64,000 bases of DNA from contig JADJWE010000001.1 of the NCBI GenBank assembly GCA_016716525.1, positions 1,302,001-1,366,000 of the forward strand, in the 5' to 3' direction. The stretch is from Candidatus Flexicrinis affinis. GTDB taxonomy: Bacteria; Chloroflexota; Anaerolineae; Aggregatilineales; Phototrophicaceae. Shown piece by piece: positions 16,373 to 24,942 of this stretch. A program made the translations under genes and the position numbers. Positions within the stretch are counted from its first letter, which is position 1; each line of letters opens with the position of its first letter. The notes beneath the pieces were generated by a model. The model saw nothing but the letters and a program-made list of their open reading frames with translations, was not told the origin of the DNA and did not search any database.

Positions 16373-17092
16373 CTAAGCTGATCCTTCTCGTATCGCGTCT
16401 TCCAGACGAATTGCGCCCGTGTACAGCGCCATTCCGATGATGGCGCCGGCAACCATGCCGCTGCCAGCAAGCCGGCGAATGTCGTCGAGCGAACTCACAC
16501 CGCCCGACGCTATAACGTTCAGCCCGGTATCACGCGCCAGTGCAACGGTTGCGTCCACATTCACACCGGTGAGCATGCCATCGCGCGAGACATCGGTGAA
16601 TAGCGCGTGCCTGACACCGACAGCGGCGACAGCGCGCCCCAGCTCTGCCGGGGTCGTCTCGGACTGCTCGGTCCATCCATGCGTGGTCACTTTGCCGTCT
16701 CGTGAGTCAAGCCCGATACACACGCGATCTGCCCCAAAGGCGTTGACCGCCTCGCGCACCAGCTCGGGGTTGCGCACGGCCACCGTCCCGAGGACGACGC
16801 GCGCCGCACCGCACTCAAGCGCAGTAGTCACGTCGTCAAGCGAGCGAAGCCCGCCGCCAAATTGCACAGGAAGACCGACCGCGGCGATCACCTCTAGCAC
16901 GTGCAGATTGTCGTTGGCGCGTGCGAATGCCCCATCGAGATTGACGACGTGCAGCCATTTTGCCCCACGGCCAGCGAAGTCCTGTGCGACGCGTACCGGA
17001 TCGGTGCTGAATACGGTCGTGTTCGCGTCGACACCTTCCTTGAGCCGCACGACTTGACCGGACTTGAGATCGAGCGCCGGGTAGATAATCAC
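16373..17092 (-). CDS. hisA: Phosphoribosyl-formimino-AICAR ribotide isomerase HisA
   Basis: 239 residues, a beta/alpha barrel and paralogue of HisF. It carries out the Amadori rearrangement of ProFAR to PRFAR. The catalytic Asp8 in MIIYPALDLKSGQVVRL and the barrel Asp in LFTDVSRDGML are in place, as are QFGGGLR and ASGGVSS phosphate loops. The start overlaps the end of hisH by 4 bases (ATGA). Confidence 0.97.
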   Translation of the reverse strand: MIIYPALDLKSGQVVRLKEGVDANTTVFSTDPVRVAQDFAGRGAKWLHVVNLDGAFARANDNLHVLEVIAAVGLPVQFGGGLRSLDDVTTALECGAARVVLGTVAVRNPELVREAVNAFGADRVCIGLDSRDGKVTTHGWTEQSETTPAELGRAVAAVGVRHALFTDVSRDGMLTGVNVDATVALARDTGLNVIASGGVSSLDDIRRLAGSGMVAGAIIGMALYTGAIRLEDAIREGSA

Positions 17093-17715
17093 GCGATCGA
17101 CTCCTGCGCGAGCTTCAGGAAATTCGAAAGCACCGTGAGGCCGGTGATCTGGCTCTTTTCCGGGTGGAACTGCACGCCAAAGATGTGGTCGCGCTGGACG
17201 GCGACACAGAACGGCCCACCGTAGTCGACGGTCGCTGTGATGTCGGTCGCGCGCTCAGGTATGCAGTAGTAACTGTGAACGAAGTAGGCATAAGGCGCAT
17301 CTGGCAGGTCGCGAAAGATCGGGGAATCGCGCACGACATCGACCTGATTCCATCCCATGTGGGGAACTTTGAGCCCCAGTGTCGGCGAGAAACGCGTGAC
17401 GCGTCCTGCCAACAGGCCGAGGCCGTTGTGCCTGCCCATTTCATCGGAGTAGTCGAACAGGAACTGCATCCCCAGACAGATACCCAGATATGGCACACCG
17501 CGCCGAACTGCGTCGATGACAGCGGAAGCTAGTCCGGTCTCGTTCAGGATGTGCATGCCTGCGCCAAACGCACCGACACCGGGCAAGATGATCGAGGTAG
17601 CCCGTTCGAGGGCCTCAGGGTCGCGCACGATCTCGACGTCATGCGCATCGAGGTGGCGCAGGGCATGCATCACACTGCGCAGATTGCCTGCACCGTAATC
17701 GACCACTGCCAGCAT
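17089..17715 (-). CDS. hisH: Imidazole glycerol phosphate synthase glutaminase subunit HisH
   Basis: 208 residues. This class I glutaminase feeds ammonia to HisF. The nucleophile Cys80 lies in YLGICLGMQF; the His-Glu pair is in GVQFHPEKS. The oxyanion strand PGVGAFGAGM is typical. The ATG at 17715 has GAGG 9-12 bases upstream; the frame runs 60 codons further through the attenuator and is not coding there. It is the first structural gene behind the his leader. Confidence 0.97.
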   Translation of the reverse strand: MLAVVDYGAGNLRSVMHALRHLDAHDVEIVRDPEALERATSIILPGVGAFGAGMHILNETGLASAVIDAVRRGVPYLGICLGMQFLFDYSDEMGRHNGLGLLAGRVTRFSPTLGLKVPHMGWNQVDVVRDSPIFRDLPDAPYAYFVHSYYCIPERATDITATVDYGGPFCVAVQRDHIFGVQFHPEKSQITGLTVLSNFLKLAQESIA

Positions 17716-17740
17716 GGACACCTCGCTTTCCTCTTTCAGG

Positions 17741-17815
17741 AAACGAAACGCCCGCGTCGAACTGCGCGGGCGATACCTTGATTGACACGGTAAAGCTGGA
17801 CTCAGTTCAACGCGG
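17741..17815 (-). promoter_or_regulatory. his operon attenuator (antiterminator and terminator)
   Basis: On the minus strand a terminator hairpin has stem CGCCCGCG (17772-17765) / CGCGGGCG (17756-17749), 8-base loop, then TTTCGTTT (17748-17741). The loop and the first five bases of the 3' arm (17764-17752, CAGTTCGACGCGG) can instead pair over 13 bp, with one G-U, with CCGCGTTGAACTG at 17815-17803. The latter covers the last two sense codons and stop of the leader peptide. A ribosome stalled at the His codons leaves 17815-17803 free, so the antiterminator forms. A ribosome reaching the stop covers it, so the terminator forms. Read directly from the sequence; function inferred. Confidence 0.88.
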
Positions 17816-17860
17816 AGCCTTTTTGATGCAACCGTGGTGATGCGTCCAGTACGTAAGCAT
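17807..17860 (-). CDS. hisL: his operon leader peptide
   Basis: A 17-codon frame ATG...TGA encoding MLTYWTHHHGCIKKAPR, with His codons CAT CAC CAC at positions 7-9. Its last codons form the 5' arm of the antiterminator. There is no Shine-Dalgarno sequence, and the ATG begins 7 bases after the -10 hexamer, so the transcript probably starts at or within a couple of bases of the A of the ATG (leaderless). Three His codons in a row directly upstream of his genes is the classic sign of ribosome-mediated attenuation. Confidence 0.87.
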   Translation of the reverse strand: MLTYWTHHHGCIKKAPR

Positions 17861-17866
17861 GCGCGA

Positions 17867-17895
17867 AGTATATCGGCGCACCCGGTGCTTGTCAA
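17867..17895 (-). promoter_or_regulatory. Sigma-70 promoter of the his operon
   Basis: On the minus strand, TTGACA (17895-17890) is followed by a 17-base spacer and TATACT (17872-17867). The -35 is a perfect match, the -10 differs at one base, and the spacing is optimal. The predicted start falls at about 17862-17858, on the leader peptide ATG. Confidence 0.88.
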
Positions 17896-17995
17896 CGCGG
17901 CCGGCGGCGGTTAGCATCGGGTGCGTGCGCAGCGGTCAGCGGCTGTTTGGCCCGCAGCGCAGCCATAACGACCCATATCTGAAGGCGATCGGCAG

Positions 17996-19327
17996 ATGGA
18001 ACACTTCATCATTGAGGGTGGGGTACCGCTTCGGGGATCAGTTCGCCCGGGTGGGAACAAGAACGCGATACTCAAGATGCTGCCGGCATGCATGCTTACC
18101 GACGAGGCGGTGACCATCCGCAACGTCCCCGACATTCTCGATGTCCGGGTGACGCTGGAGATCATGCACCGGCTTGGCGTCGACGTGGAATGGCTGGACG
18201 CGACAACGTTACGCGTTCGAGCCGCCGACATCAAGTCGGACACGCTCGACCCGTCGTTGGCGCAGCGAATCCGCACCAGCTTCGTCTTTGCCGGTCCCAT
18301 GCTGGCGCGTACAGGGGCGATCACGGTCCCGATGCCCGGTGGTGACGTGATCGGTGAACGGAGGCTTGATACGCACGTCTCGGCACTGCGCAAGCTCGGC
18401 GCCAGTGTGCACTACGAGCGCGGAATGTTTGCCATGTCTGCCGAGAAGCTGACCGGAGCGGCGATCCTGTTGAGCGAAGCGAGCGTGACGGCAACCGAAA
18501 ACGCCATTCTGGCCGCTGTAATGGCCAGCGGCACCAGCGAGATCAGCAATGCGGCGAGCGAACCGCACGTTCAGAATCTTTGTCACATGCTGGTGGCGAT
18601 GGGGGCGCAGATCGAGGGGATCGGCTCAAACCGCCTCACCATCCACGGTGTGGAACGACTGCATGGCTGCGATGTGCGAGTCGGCGCTGACTATATGGAG
18701 GTTGGTAGCTGGATCGGTGCGAGCGTTCTTACCGGTGGCTCGATCCGAATCGTGGACGCCGATCCGGGCGTCTTGTCGATGGTTGAGCTGGTGTTTGGCC
18801 GTCTGGGCGTCCAATGGACGGTGGACGGCGAAGACATCGTCGTGCCGGAGTCGCAGAACCTCACGATTACGCCCGACCTCGGTGGCCGTATCCCGATTAT
18901 CAAGGCACAGCCATGGCCGGCATTTCCCGCCGACCTAATGAGCATCGCGCTCGTGATCGCCACGCAGAGCCGCGGCGCGGTGATGTTCCACGACTGGATG
19001 TTCGAAAGCCGCTTGTTCTTCACCGACAAACTGGTACAAATGGGCGCGCGCATCACGCTGTGCGATCCGCACCGTGTCCTCGTCCAAGGCCCGACTGCGC
19101 TAACGGCGGTTCCGATGGTTACAAGCCCCGATATTCGCGCGGGCATGGCCATCCTGCTGGCGGCGCTCGCGGCCCCGGGTACGACGCGTATCGCCAACGT
19201 TAGGCAGATCGACCGGGGCTACGAGCGTGTCGAGCAGAAACTGCGCGACCTCGGTGCGCGGATCGAGCGCGTGAACGAAGGCCCGCAAGACACGCGCGAA
19301 ATGCCAGTCTTTTCGTTTGAGCACTAG
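17996..19327 (+). CDS. murA: UDP-N-acetylglucosamine 1-carboxyvinyltransferase, Asp-type (fosfomycin-insensitive) MurA
   Basis: 443 residues. It transfers enolpyruvate from PEP to UDP-GlcNAc, the first committed step of peptidoglycan synthesis. The inverse alpha/beta EPT repeats are complete; Lys22 and Asn23 in PGGNKNA, the FPADL segment and DIRAGMA are the substrate residues. The fosfomycin-target Cys is Asp117 in MPGGDVIGERR. This C-to-D change is known from mycobacteria, Chlamydia and Borrelia MurA and gives natural fosfomycin resistance while keeping activity. It is divergent from the his operon and convergent with a coiled-coil gene 12 bases away. Confidence 0.93.
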   Translation: MEHFIIEGGVPLRGSVRPGGNKNAILKMLPACMLTDEAVTIRNVPDILDVRVTLEIMHRLGVDVEWLDATTLRVRAADIKSDTLDPSLAQRIRTSFVFAGPMLARTGAITVPMPGGDVIGERRLDTHVSALRKLGASVHYERGMFAMSAEKLTGAAILLSEASVTATENAILAAVMASGTSEISNAASEPHVQNLCHMLVAMGAQIEGIGSNRLTIHGVERLHGCDVRVGADYMEVGSWIGASVLTGGSIRIVDADPGVLSMVELVFGRLGVQWTVDGEDIVVPESQNLTITPDLGGRIPIIKAQPWPAFPADLMSIALVIATQSRGAVMFHDWMFESRLFFTDKLVQMGARITLCDPHRVLVQGPTALTAVPMVTSPDIRAGMAILLAALAAPGTTRIANVRQIDRGYERVEQKLRDLGARIERVNEGPQDTREMPVFSFEH

Positions 19328-19339
19328 GCTTGTCGGTGG

Positions 19340-20557
19340 TTAGCCGAGACCGTTGCGGCTCCCAACAGCCGATCCGTTGGTCCCCTCGGTGTCAGGCTCG
19401 ACGTCGAAGCGCTTGAGCAAATCCTGCGTACGCTCGCTGTAGAGCGCCACGCGTTCGCGCTCGAGCTGCCAAAGGCGCTGAACACTCGTGTTGAGCGGTC
19501 CCAATTCGGCTTGAATGGCCTGCACCGTCTTGAGGAAGTCGGCGAAGTCCTCGTCGTGACGGCGCCATACCTCGTCGTTAGAGAGCGTGTACTGCTTCCA
19601 GCGCTTCTGATCGTCGGTGCGATAGTCGTTCCACTCCTGCCGGAAGCGGTCTTCGCTGAGGCGCTGCATTTCCGCAACCTCGTTGATCCTGCGCTCGAGC
19701 CGTTCGCCGATACGGTGGAAATCGTCAATGATCTGGCGCATCGAACGGTACGCCTCGGACCACGTCTCGAAGCGCGCGATATTCTGTTCCATCGCCCGGT
19801 CGTGTTCCTCGAAGCGCTTGACCAACGCGGCAACTTCTTGATCGCGCTCCTGAAGCATGAGCGTCTGCTGGTCAATGAACTGCTGAATCTGCTCGCGCCG
19901 TTCGCGATCGGTGTTTGCGATTTCCTGAATACGCCGTTCGTTGCGCAGCGACAGGTCTTCGATCAGTGCGATCTTCGGGCGGACCGCGTCCAAACCCTTG
20001 CGCAGCTCGAGCAGCTGCGCCTCGAGTTCGGAAATGCGGCGCGCGTCCTGCCGGCGCTGCTCCTCGAGATAGGCGATACGGCGGTCAGGGTCTTCGAGGC
20101 GCTTGCCGAGATCCTCGAGCCGGAGCTGCATGTCGGCAAGCTGCCCGGCAAACCGGTCACGCTCGTGCTGGAAGGCAGGGATTTCGCCGGTCTGGCGGGC
20201 GATCCGATCCGACTTGTCATCCAGTTCGCGGACGATACGCAGGATCTGTTCACGATTGAGTTCGGCAAGGCGCTGTGACTCACGTTCCGCGTTCAGTCGT
20301 TTGGTTTCGACGGACTCGATCATCTGGCGCATGTCGCGCCGCATCTGGTCGAGCGCTTCGTTGGTCGCTGTCGTGGGGACGTAGTCGGAGCGAATCACCG
20401 ACTGGTCTGATTCAAGGCTGTTGAGGCGCCGGGTCAAGTTCGCGACAGCCTCATTTTGCTGGCCGAGCCGTTCTTCCAACGTTGCGATGGTTGTGCGGTC
20501 GCGCCGTCGCTCTTCGTCGAGCCATTCAATGAGACGCAAGGCCTGCTGGATGTCCAT
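19340..20557 (-). CDS. Long coiled-coil protein of unknown function
   Basis: 405 residues, almost all charged and helical, rich in Glu, Arg, Gln and Leu with heptad spacing from about residue 10 to 370. There is no signal peptide or membrane helix. It may be a cytoplasmic scaffold or cell-shape/division filament; no sequence family is clear. The start at 20557 (MDIQQALRLIEWL) is chosen because ACGGGA lies about 8 bases upstream; an ATG three codons earlier is possible. On the minus strand a perfect TATAAT at 20597-20592 could be its -10, though no good -35 lies at the right distance. It is divergent from the dGTPase-like gene. Confidence 0.8.
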   Translation of the reverse strand: MDIQQALRLIEWLDEERRRDRTTIATLEERLGQQNEAVANLTRRLNSLESDQSVIRSDYVPTTATNEALDQMRRDMRQMIESVETKRLNAERESQRLAELNREQILRIVRELDDKSDRIARQTGEIPAFQHERDRFAGQLADMQLRLEDLGKRLEDPDRRIAYLEEQRRQDARRISELEAQLLELRKGLDAVRPKIALIEDLSLRNERRIQEIANTDRERREQIQQFIDQQTLMLQERDQEVAALVKRFEEHDRAMEQNIARFETWSEAYRSMRQIIDDFHRIGERLERRINEVAEMQRLSEDRFRQEWNDYRTDDQKRWKQYTLSNDEVWRRHDEDFADFLKTVQAIQAELGPLNTSVQRLWQLERERVALYSERTQDLLKRFDVEPDTEGTNGSAVGSRNGLG

Positions 20558-20676
20558 TGATTGCATCCCGTTCAACGTGCACAACTGCCAGATTATACCA
20601 CACGGCCCCGGCCGCCTTTATTGTATGCAATCGGCGCTAGAATGGAGTAGGGCAATCACAGAACGGCAGGGCTGCC

Positions 20677-21828
20677 ATGATCTCGACCCGCACCGATTTG
20701 GAACGATATGAGCTTGATCGGCTCGCGCCGTACGCGTTCGCCAGCGCAAACAGCCGCGGCAGGCTGTCTCCTGAAGAGGAACCGCGGTACCGAACGGTGT
20801 TCCAGAGAGACCGCGACCGGATCGTTCACAGCGCCGCGTTCAGGCGACTGGAATACAAGACGCAGGTGTTCGTCAACGACGCCGGTGACTACTATCGAAC
20901 ACGCTTGACACATACGTTGGAAGTCGCGCAGATCGGCCGCACGGTGGCGCGTGCGCTGGGCGCCAACGAAGACCTTGTCGAGGCGATCTGCCTTGCGCAC
21001 GACCTAGGACATCCGCCCTTCGGTCACGCCGGGGAGGAGTCACTCGACCGCCTGATGCACGATCACGGCGGTTTCAACCACAACGCGCAGAGTTTTCGTG
21101 TAGTCACGGTCCTTGAAGAGCGTTACGAGCGGTGGCGTGGACTGAACCTGACCCGTGAGACGCTGGAGGGCATCGCCAAGCACGAGGCATCACTAGATCT
21201 CAGCGGATTGATGGGGCTGGACCCGACGACGCGGGGGACGCTGGAAGCACAGATCGCCAACATCGTTGACGAACTCGCGTACGGCGCGCACGATCTCGAC
21301 GACGGGCTGTTATCGGGGCTGATCCGCGCCGAACAGCTTGAAGACCTCGGTATCTGGCGTGTACTCCGCGATCGAGTCCAAATCGGCTCGGAGCCGATGA
21401 CGGACGTCCGCCGGCACTACGTGATCCGGGAGCAAATCGGTCTATTGGTCGATGACCTGCTTGAAACCACGGCTGAGCGACTAAGATCGCTCAAACCGCA
21501 GTCGCCGACCGATGTCCAGAATCTTCCCGAGAACATCGTGCAGTTCAGCGAACCAATGCGCGATTACAGCAAAGAACTCAAGCGGTTTCTGTATGCCAAT
21601 ATGTATCACAGCCCAAGCGTGATCACGGTCGCACGGCGATCCGACCGCATCATCCAAGGTCTGTTTAGCAGCTACGTTGCCGAGCCGCGACAGCTGCCGA
21701 GGGCGTGGCAAGCGCGAATTGGCGCGGACAGCGTGCATCGAGTCGTCACTGACTACATTGCATGCCTCACCGATCGAAGCGCAGCGCTGGAGTATCGTAG
21801 GATGTACGACGCGTTGACGCACCCGTAA
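20677..21828 (+). CDS. dgt: Deoxyguanosinetriphosphate triphosphohydrolase-like protein (HD domain)
   Basis: 383 residues. The HD phosphohydrolase core is complete: RTRLTHTLEVAQIGR, LAHDLGHPPFGHAGE (the HD pair), FNHNAQSFR, then a later Asp in DDLDDG for the metal site. The N-terminal RDRIVHSAAFRRLEYKTQV is typical of the dNTPase family that cleaves dGTP or other dNTPs to nucleoside and triphosphate. Substrate choice cannot be told from sequence. A kinase gene follows 43 bases downstream in the same direction. Confidence 0.93.
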   Translation: MISTRTDLERYELDRLAPYAFASANSRGRLSPEEEPRYRTVFQRDRDRIVHSAAFRRLEYKTQVFVNDAGDYYRTRLTHTLEVAQIGRTVARALGANEDLVEAICLAHDLGHPPFGHAGEESLDRLMHDHGGFNHNAQSFRVVTVLEERYERWRGLNLTRETLEGIAKHEASLDLSGLMGLDPTTRGTLEAQIANIVDELAYGAHDLDDGLLSGLIRAEQLEDLGIWRVLRDRVQIGSEPMTDVRRHYVIREQIGLLVDDLLETTAERLRSLKPQSPTDVQNLPENIVQFSEPMRDYSKELKRFLYANMYHSPSVITVARRSDRIIQGLFSSYVAEPRQLPRAWQARIGADSVHRVVTDYIACLTDRSAALEYRRMYDALTHP

Positions 21829-21871
21829 AGTGCTATACAATTCGGACAGGTTAGGCCAACAGGCACACTCA

Positions 21872-23269
21872 ATGTCAACAGAGACCGTACTGAACGACCG
21901 TTACGTCCTGATCTCCCAGCAGGGATCGGGCGGGATGGCCGTGATCTATCGCGCGACCGATCGTCTGTTGGGCCGTACGGTCGCGATCAAGATTCTTCGC
22001 CCGAGCATGACTTCTAACCCGGAGTTCATCGAGAAGTTCCAGCTTGAGGCGCGCAACATCGCCCGGCTATCGCACCCGAACATCGTGACTGTTCACGATG
22101 TCGGGCGTTCGATTGGGCCGAAAGGCGAGATGCATTATATGGTCATGGAGTTCATTGAAGGCTCCGACCTCAAGCACATCATTCGCGAGGCGAATCAGGC
22201 CAATGGCGACAACGGGTTGACCATCGAGCAGGCGCTTCACTTCGGCATAAGCGTATGTGCCGGCATCGGCTTCGCGCATCGAGCCGAGATTGTCCACGCC
22301 GATGTCAAACCGCAGAACGTGTTGATCACGAACAATCATCAACTCGTGAAGGTGACAGATTTCGGCATTGCGCGTGCGCTGAGCGAAACCCAGCCCGGAA
22401 CGCGCGAAGACGTCGTGTGGGGAAGCCCGCACTACTTCTCGCCGGAACAAGCGACTGGCGAGCGGCCGACGCCCGCGTCGGACGTGTATTCCATCGGCAT
22501 CGTCATGTTCGAGATGCTGACTGGCAAGCTGCCATTCACCGGTACCAACCAGCGTGATTTGGCGCGCGCGCACGTGAAGGAAGAGCCGCCGCTCGTCTCC
22601 GATTTGGCGACGGGTATTCCCGATAACCTCGTTCGCATTGTTCGTAGGGCGATGGACAAGTCGCCGGCAGCACGCTACCGTGACGCCGACGAATTGATGA
22701 AGGTGCTGCTGACATTGCGCGACAGTCTGCGCGGTATCGGCACGGGGCAATCGCGCCCGATGGCCCCGCCGCCGAACGCGCCTCAGCCACAGCCTCAACA
22801 GCCTGCTGCGCGGCCCGTTCCGATCCGGCCCGGAACTGGCCCGATGGCGCCGATCCCGGCGCCGAGGCAGGATTCGCGCGTTAACCCGGCATATCCGGTG
22901 CCACCGCACCAGACGGGTGCCGTGACGCCTCCGCCTCCGACGGTTCGCCCGCAGATGCCGCCGGGCCAGGGCGCACCGATGACGCAGCGATTTAACGCGG
23001 CGCCGGAAGCTCCCGGACAGATGTCCAATCTGTCGTCGGTTCGGCCGCAGACCCATCGGATGTCACAGCCGGCGTCGTCACTGACTCCGCCGCCGCAGCC
23101 ACCGGTGGATCCGACATTCTACAACTCGCGCGCGATGCGGCCCATTGCGCCTGCAGAGCCCCCGCGCCCGTTGTTCGACCCAGTCACGATTGCCCTCGCG
23201 GTTCTTGCACTGGTGGCTGTCGCGTGTCTGATTCCGCTGTACCTCGCGGTGCTGCAGGCTCGCGGCTAA
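21872..23269 (+). CDS. Membrane-anchored Ser/Thr protein kinase (PknB-like) with HAD in place of HRD
   Basis: 465 residues. The kinase domain spans about 8-270: glycine loop GSGGMAVIY, ATP Lys in RTVAIKILRP, catalytic loop VHADVKPQNVL, VTDFGIARAL (DFG) and SPEQA for the APE region. The HRD Arg is Ala, so activation-loop phosphorylation may not be needed. Residues 300-430 are a Pro/Gln-rich linker, then one membrane helix near 435-458 with a very short tail, so there is no extracellular sensor such as PASTA. The start at 21872 (MSTETVLNDRY) is chosen by homology; no strong ribosome site is seen. Its stop overlaps the convergent LysM gene by 4 bases. Confidence 0.92.
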   Translation: MSTETVLNDRYVLISQQGSGGMAVIYRATDRLLGRTVAIKILRPSMTSNPEFIEKFQLEARNIARLSHPNIVTVHDVGRSIGPKGEMHYMVMEFIEGSDLKHIIREANQANGDNGLTIEQALHFGISVCAGIGFAHRAEIVHADVKPQNVLITNNHQLVKVTDFGIARALSETQPGTREDVVWGSPHYFSPEQATGERPTPASDVYSIGIVMFEMLTGKLPFTGTNQRDLARAHVKEEPPLVSDLATGIPDNLVRIVRRAMDKSPAARYRDADELMKVLLTLRDSLRGIGTGQSRPMAPPPNAPQPQPQQPAARPVPIRPGTGPMAPIPAPRQDSRVNPAYPVPPHQTGAVTPPPPTVRPQMPPGQGAPMTQRFNAAPEAPGQMSNLSSVRPQTHRMSQPASSLTPPPQPPVDPTFYNSRAMRPIAPAEPPRPLFDPVTIALAVLALVAVACLIPLYLAVLQARG

Positions 23270-24801
23270 CGATAGTTGCGCAGTGCGTTGAAGGCCGCGC
23301 GGGGCGACCCGCTTGGGCCGAGCAGGCTGAAGTAGCACTCCTCAGGCCGGAACACCGCAAACTGGCAGCCATTGAAGTTGAACAGGAACATTGGCCCGAC
23401 GTAGCCCAGTTCATCGGCGAGCGCAAACGCCCGAGGCACATAGTTGGCCTGTTCGATCAGGCTGTTGTAGGTGACGTATACGAACTGCTCTCCGGGCGAG
23501 TCAGTGTCCTCGCTCGTCCCCCATCCAAACTTGGTCACCCACAGCGGGCGCTCGTCACCGTTGGCGTTCATGATGGCGCGATAGTCTTCGAGCGTGTTTT
23601 TGAAGAAGAAGCTGCGATTCTCGTAGTGGCTTTCGACACCGACCGGTCGCTGGCAGCAGTCGGCATCCGGCGGATTGCCGAAGCCGAGCGCATGAACGGC
23701 GATAGCGTCGGATATCTCCTTTAGCCCGAGATCGTACAGCGACTGCAGGTACAGGCGATCGTTGAGAGCATTCACGCCGTCGTTGAAGCCGGTTGGCGCG
23801 AGGCCGGCAGACACGATGTACGCACTTGGGTCGACGGCCTTGACCGACTGCCACGCCACGGTGAGCAGTTCGAAGTAGCTCGCCGGGTCGATCCGGTGCA
23901 CGTCGCTCGACCACTCACGCCGCAAATTCGGCTCGGACCAGATTTGGTACGCCCCAACGCGCCCGGCGAAGTGCTCCGCCATCACGCTCATAAATGATCC
24001 GAACATTGCGAAGTCGTCTGGTGGGCCGCCTTCAGCTGTCGATGTTCGTGCCCACTGAGGCGATCCGCTTACGGTCAACAGGATGCGTACTCGCCGGCGC
24101 GAAAGCGCATCCACCACCTGATCGAGTACGACGAAGTTATACACGCCCGGCGACGGTTCGACCTGCGCCCAGCCCACGTCAATCTTCACCCAGTCGAGCG
24201 GCAGTTCGGTTACGCGATCGATGACGACCGTTGGGGGCTGATCTTGGACGAAGATCGAAATACCCAGCCCAAGCTCGGCGTACGGAAGCGCAGGCACGCT
24301 GCCGTCGTCGGCGCCAGCCGCAGCCGAACTGTCGCGCACTATGAGCCGCTGCCCGACGAGGATGACGTCCGGATTGACGATGTTGTTCAGCCTGATCAGC
24401 TCCGTAACCGTTGTGCCGTTGCGCCGAGCAACCGAAGCTAACGTATCGCCGGGCAGCACGAAATCCGTGACCGGCGCGGACGTAGCCACCGGGCCTGTGG
24501 GGCGAATAGTTGGCCGTGGGGTGGGGGTGGATGACGATGATGTGCCGTCCGGGATCACAAGCCGCTGGCCGACGCGGATGCGATTCGGATCCGTAATACC
24601 GTTGACTCGAATCAGGTCGTTGGACGACACTGCAAAGCGTCGCGCGATACTGAACAGCGTGTCTCCGGGTTGAACGATGTACGTCTGTCCTTCGGGGGTC
24701 GCCGTGGGCGTAGTCGACTGTGCGTGGAGGGAAGCGGAGGGGCCGACCAGTACAGCGAGGAGCAGGCCAAACCCGACCAGAATCATGTACCGCCTCAGCA
24801 T
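23266..24801 (-). CDS. Secreted double-LysM protein with a glycoside-hydrolase (clan A-like) domain lacking the usual nucleophile
   Basis: 511 residues. A signal peptide ends near HAQ. Two LysM repeats follow (QTYIVQPGDTLFSIARRF and VTDFVLPGDTLASVARRN), with a Thr/Pro linker. From about residue 180 the protein is a TIM-barrel glycosidase of the GH5/GH39 kind: GVYNFVVLDQVVDALSRR, the acid/base strand YQIWSEPNLRREW, then PLWVTKFGWGTSED. In that last strand the nucleophile Glu (normally TEFGW) is Lys. The domain may thus bind peptidoglycan or polysaccharide without cleaving it. A TATAAT on the minus strand at 24852-24847 is a possible -10. Confidence 0.87.
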   Translation of the reverse strand: MLRRYMILVGFGLLLAVLVGPSASLHAQSTTPTATPEGQTYIVQPGDTLFSIARRFAVSSNDLIRVNGITDPNRIRVGQRLVIPDGTSSSSTPTPRPTIRPTGPVATSAPVTDFVLPGDTLASVARRNGTTVTELIRLNNIVNPDVILVGQRLIVRDSSAAAGADDGSVPALPYAELGLGISIFVQDQPPTVVIDRVTELPLDWVKIDVGWAQVEPSPGVYNFVVLDQVVDALSRRRVRILLTVSGSPQWARTSTAEGGPPDDFAMFGSFMSVMAEHFAGRVGAYQIWSEPNLRREWSSDVHRIDPASYFELLTVAWQSVKAVDPSAYIVSAGLAPTGFNDGVNALNDRLYLQSLYDLGLKEISDAIAVHALGFGNPPDADCCQRPVGVESHYENRSFFFKNTLEDYRAIMNANGDERPLWVTKFGWGTSEDTDSPGEQFVYVTYNSLIEQANYVPRAFALADELGYVGPMFLFNFNGCQFAVFRPEECYFSLLGPSGSPRAAFNALRNYR

Positions 24802-24942
24802 GCCATGTCCCCCGCTTTGGTTCGCGTTCGCGCCACGTCTTCCCGTATTATAGCCACAGCAGCTTGTACCAGCACATTAGACCCGTGCACGCGCTGGATA
24901 TTGCAGTCTATACTTCGCTTTCAATTACCCGTGGGGCAGAGT

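Noticed and set aside
19511..20278. A 255-codon open frame opposite the coiled-coil gene
   Set aside because: Antisense to a heptad-repeat protein; hydrophobic periodicity is an artefact of complement codons.
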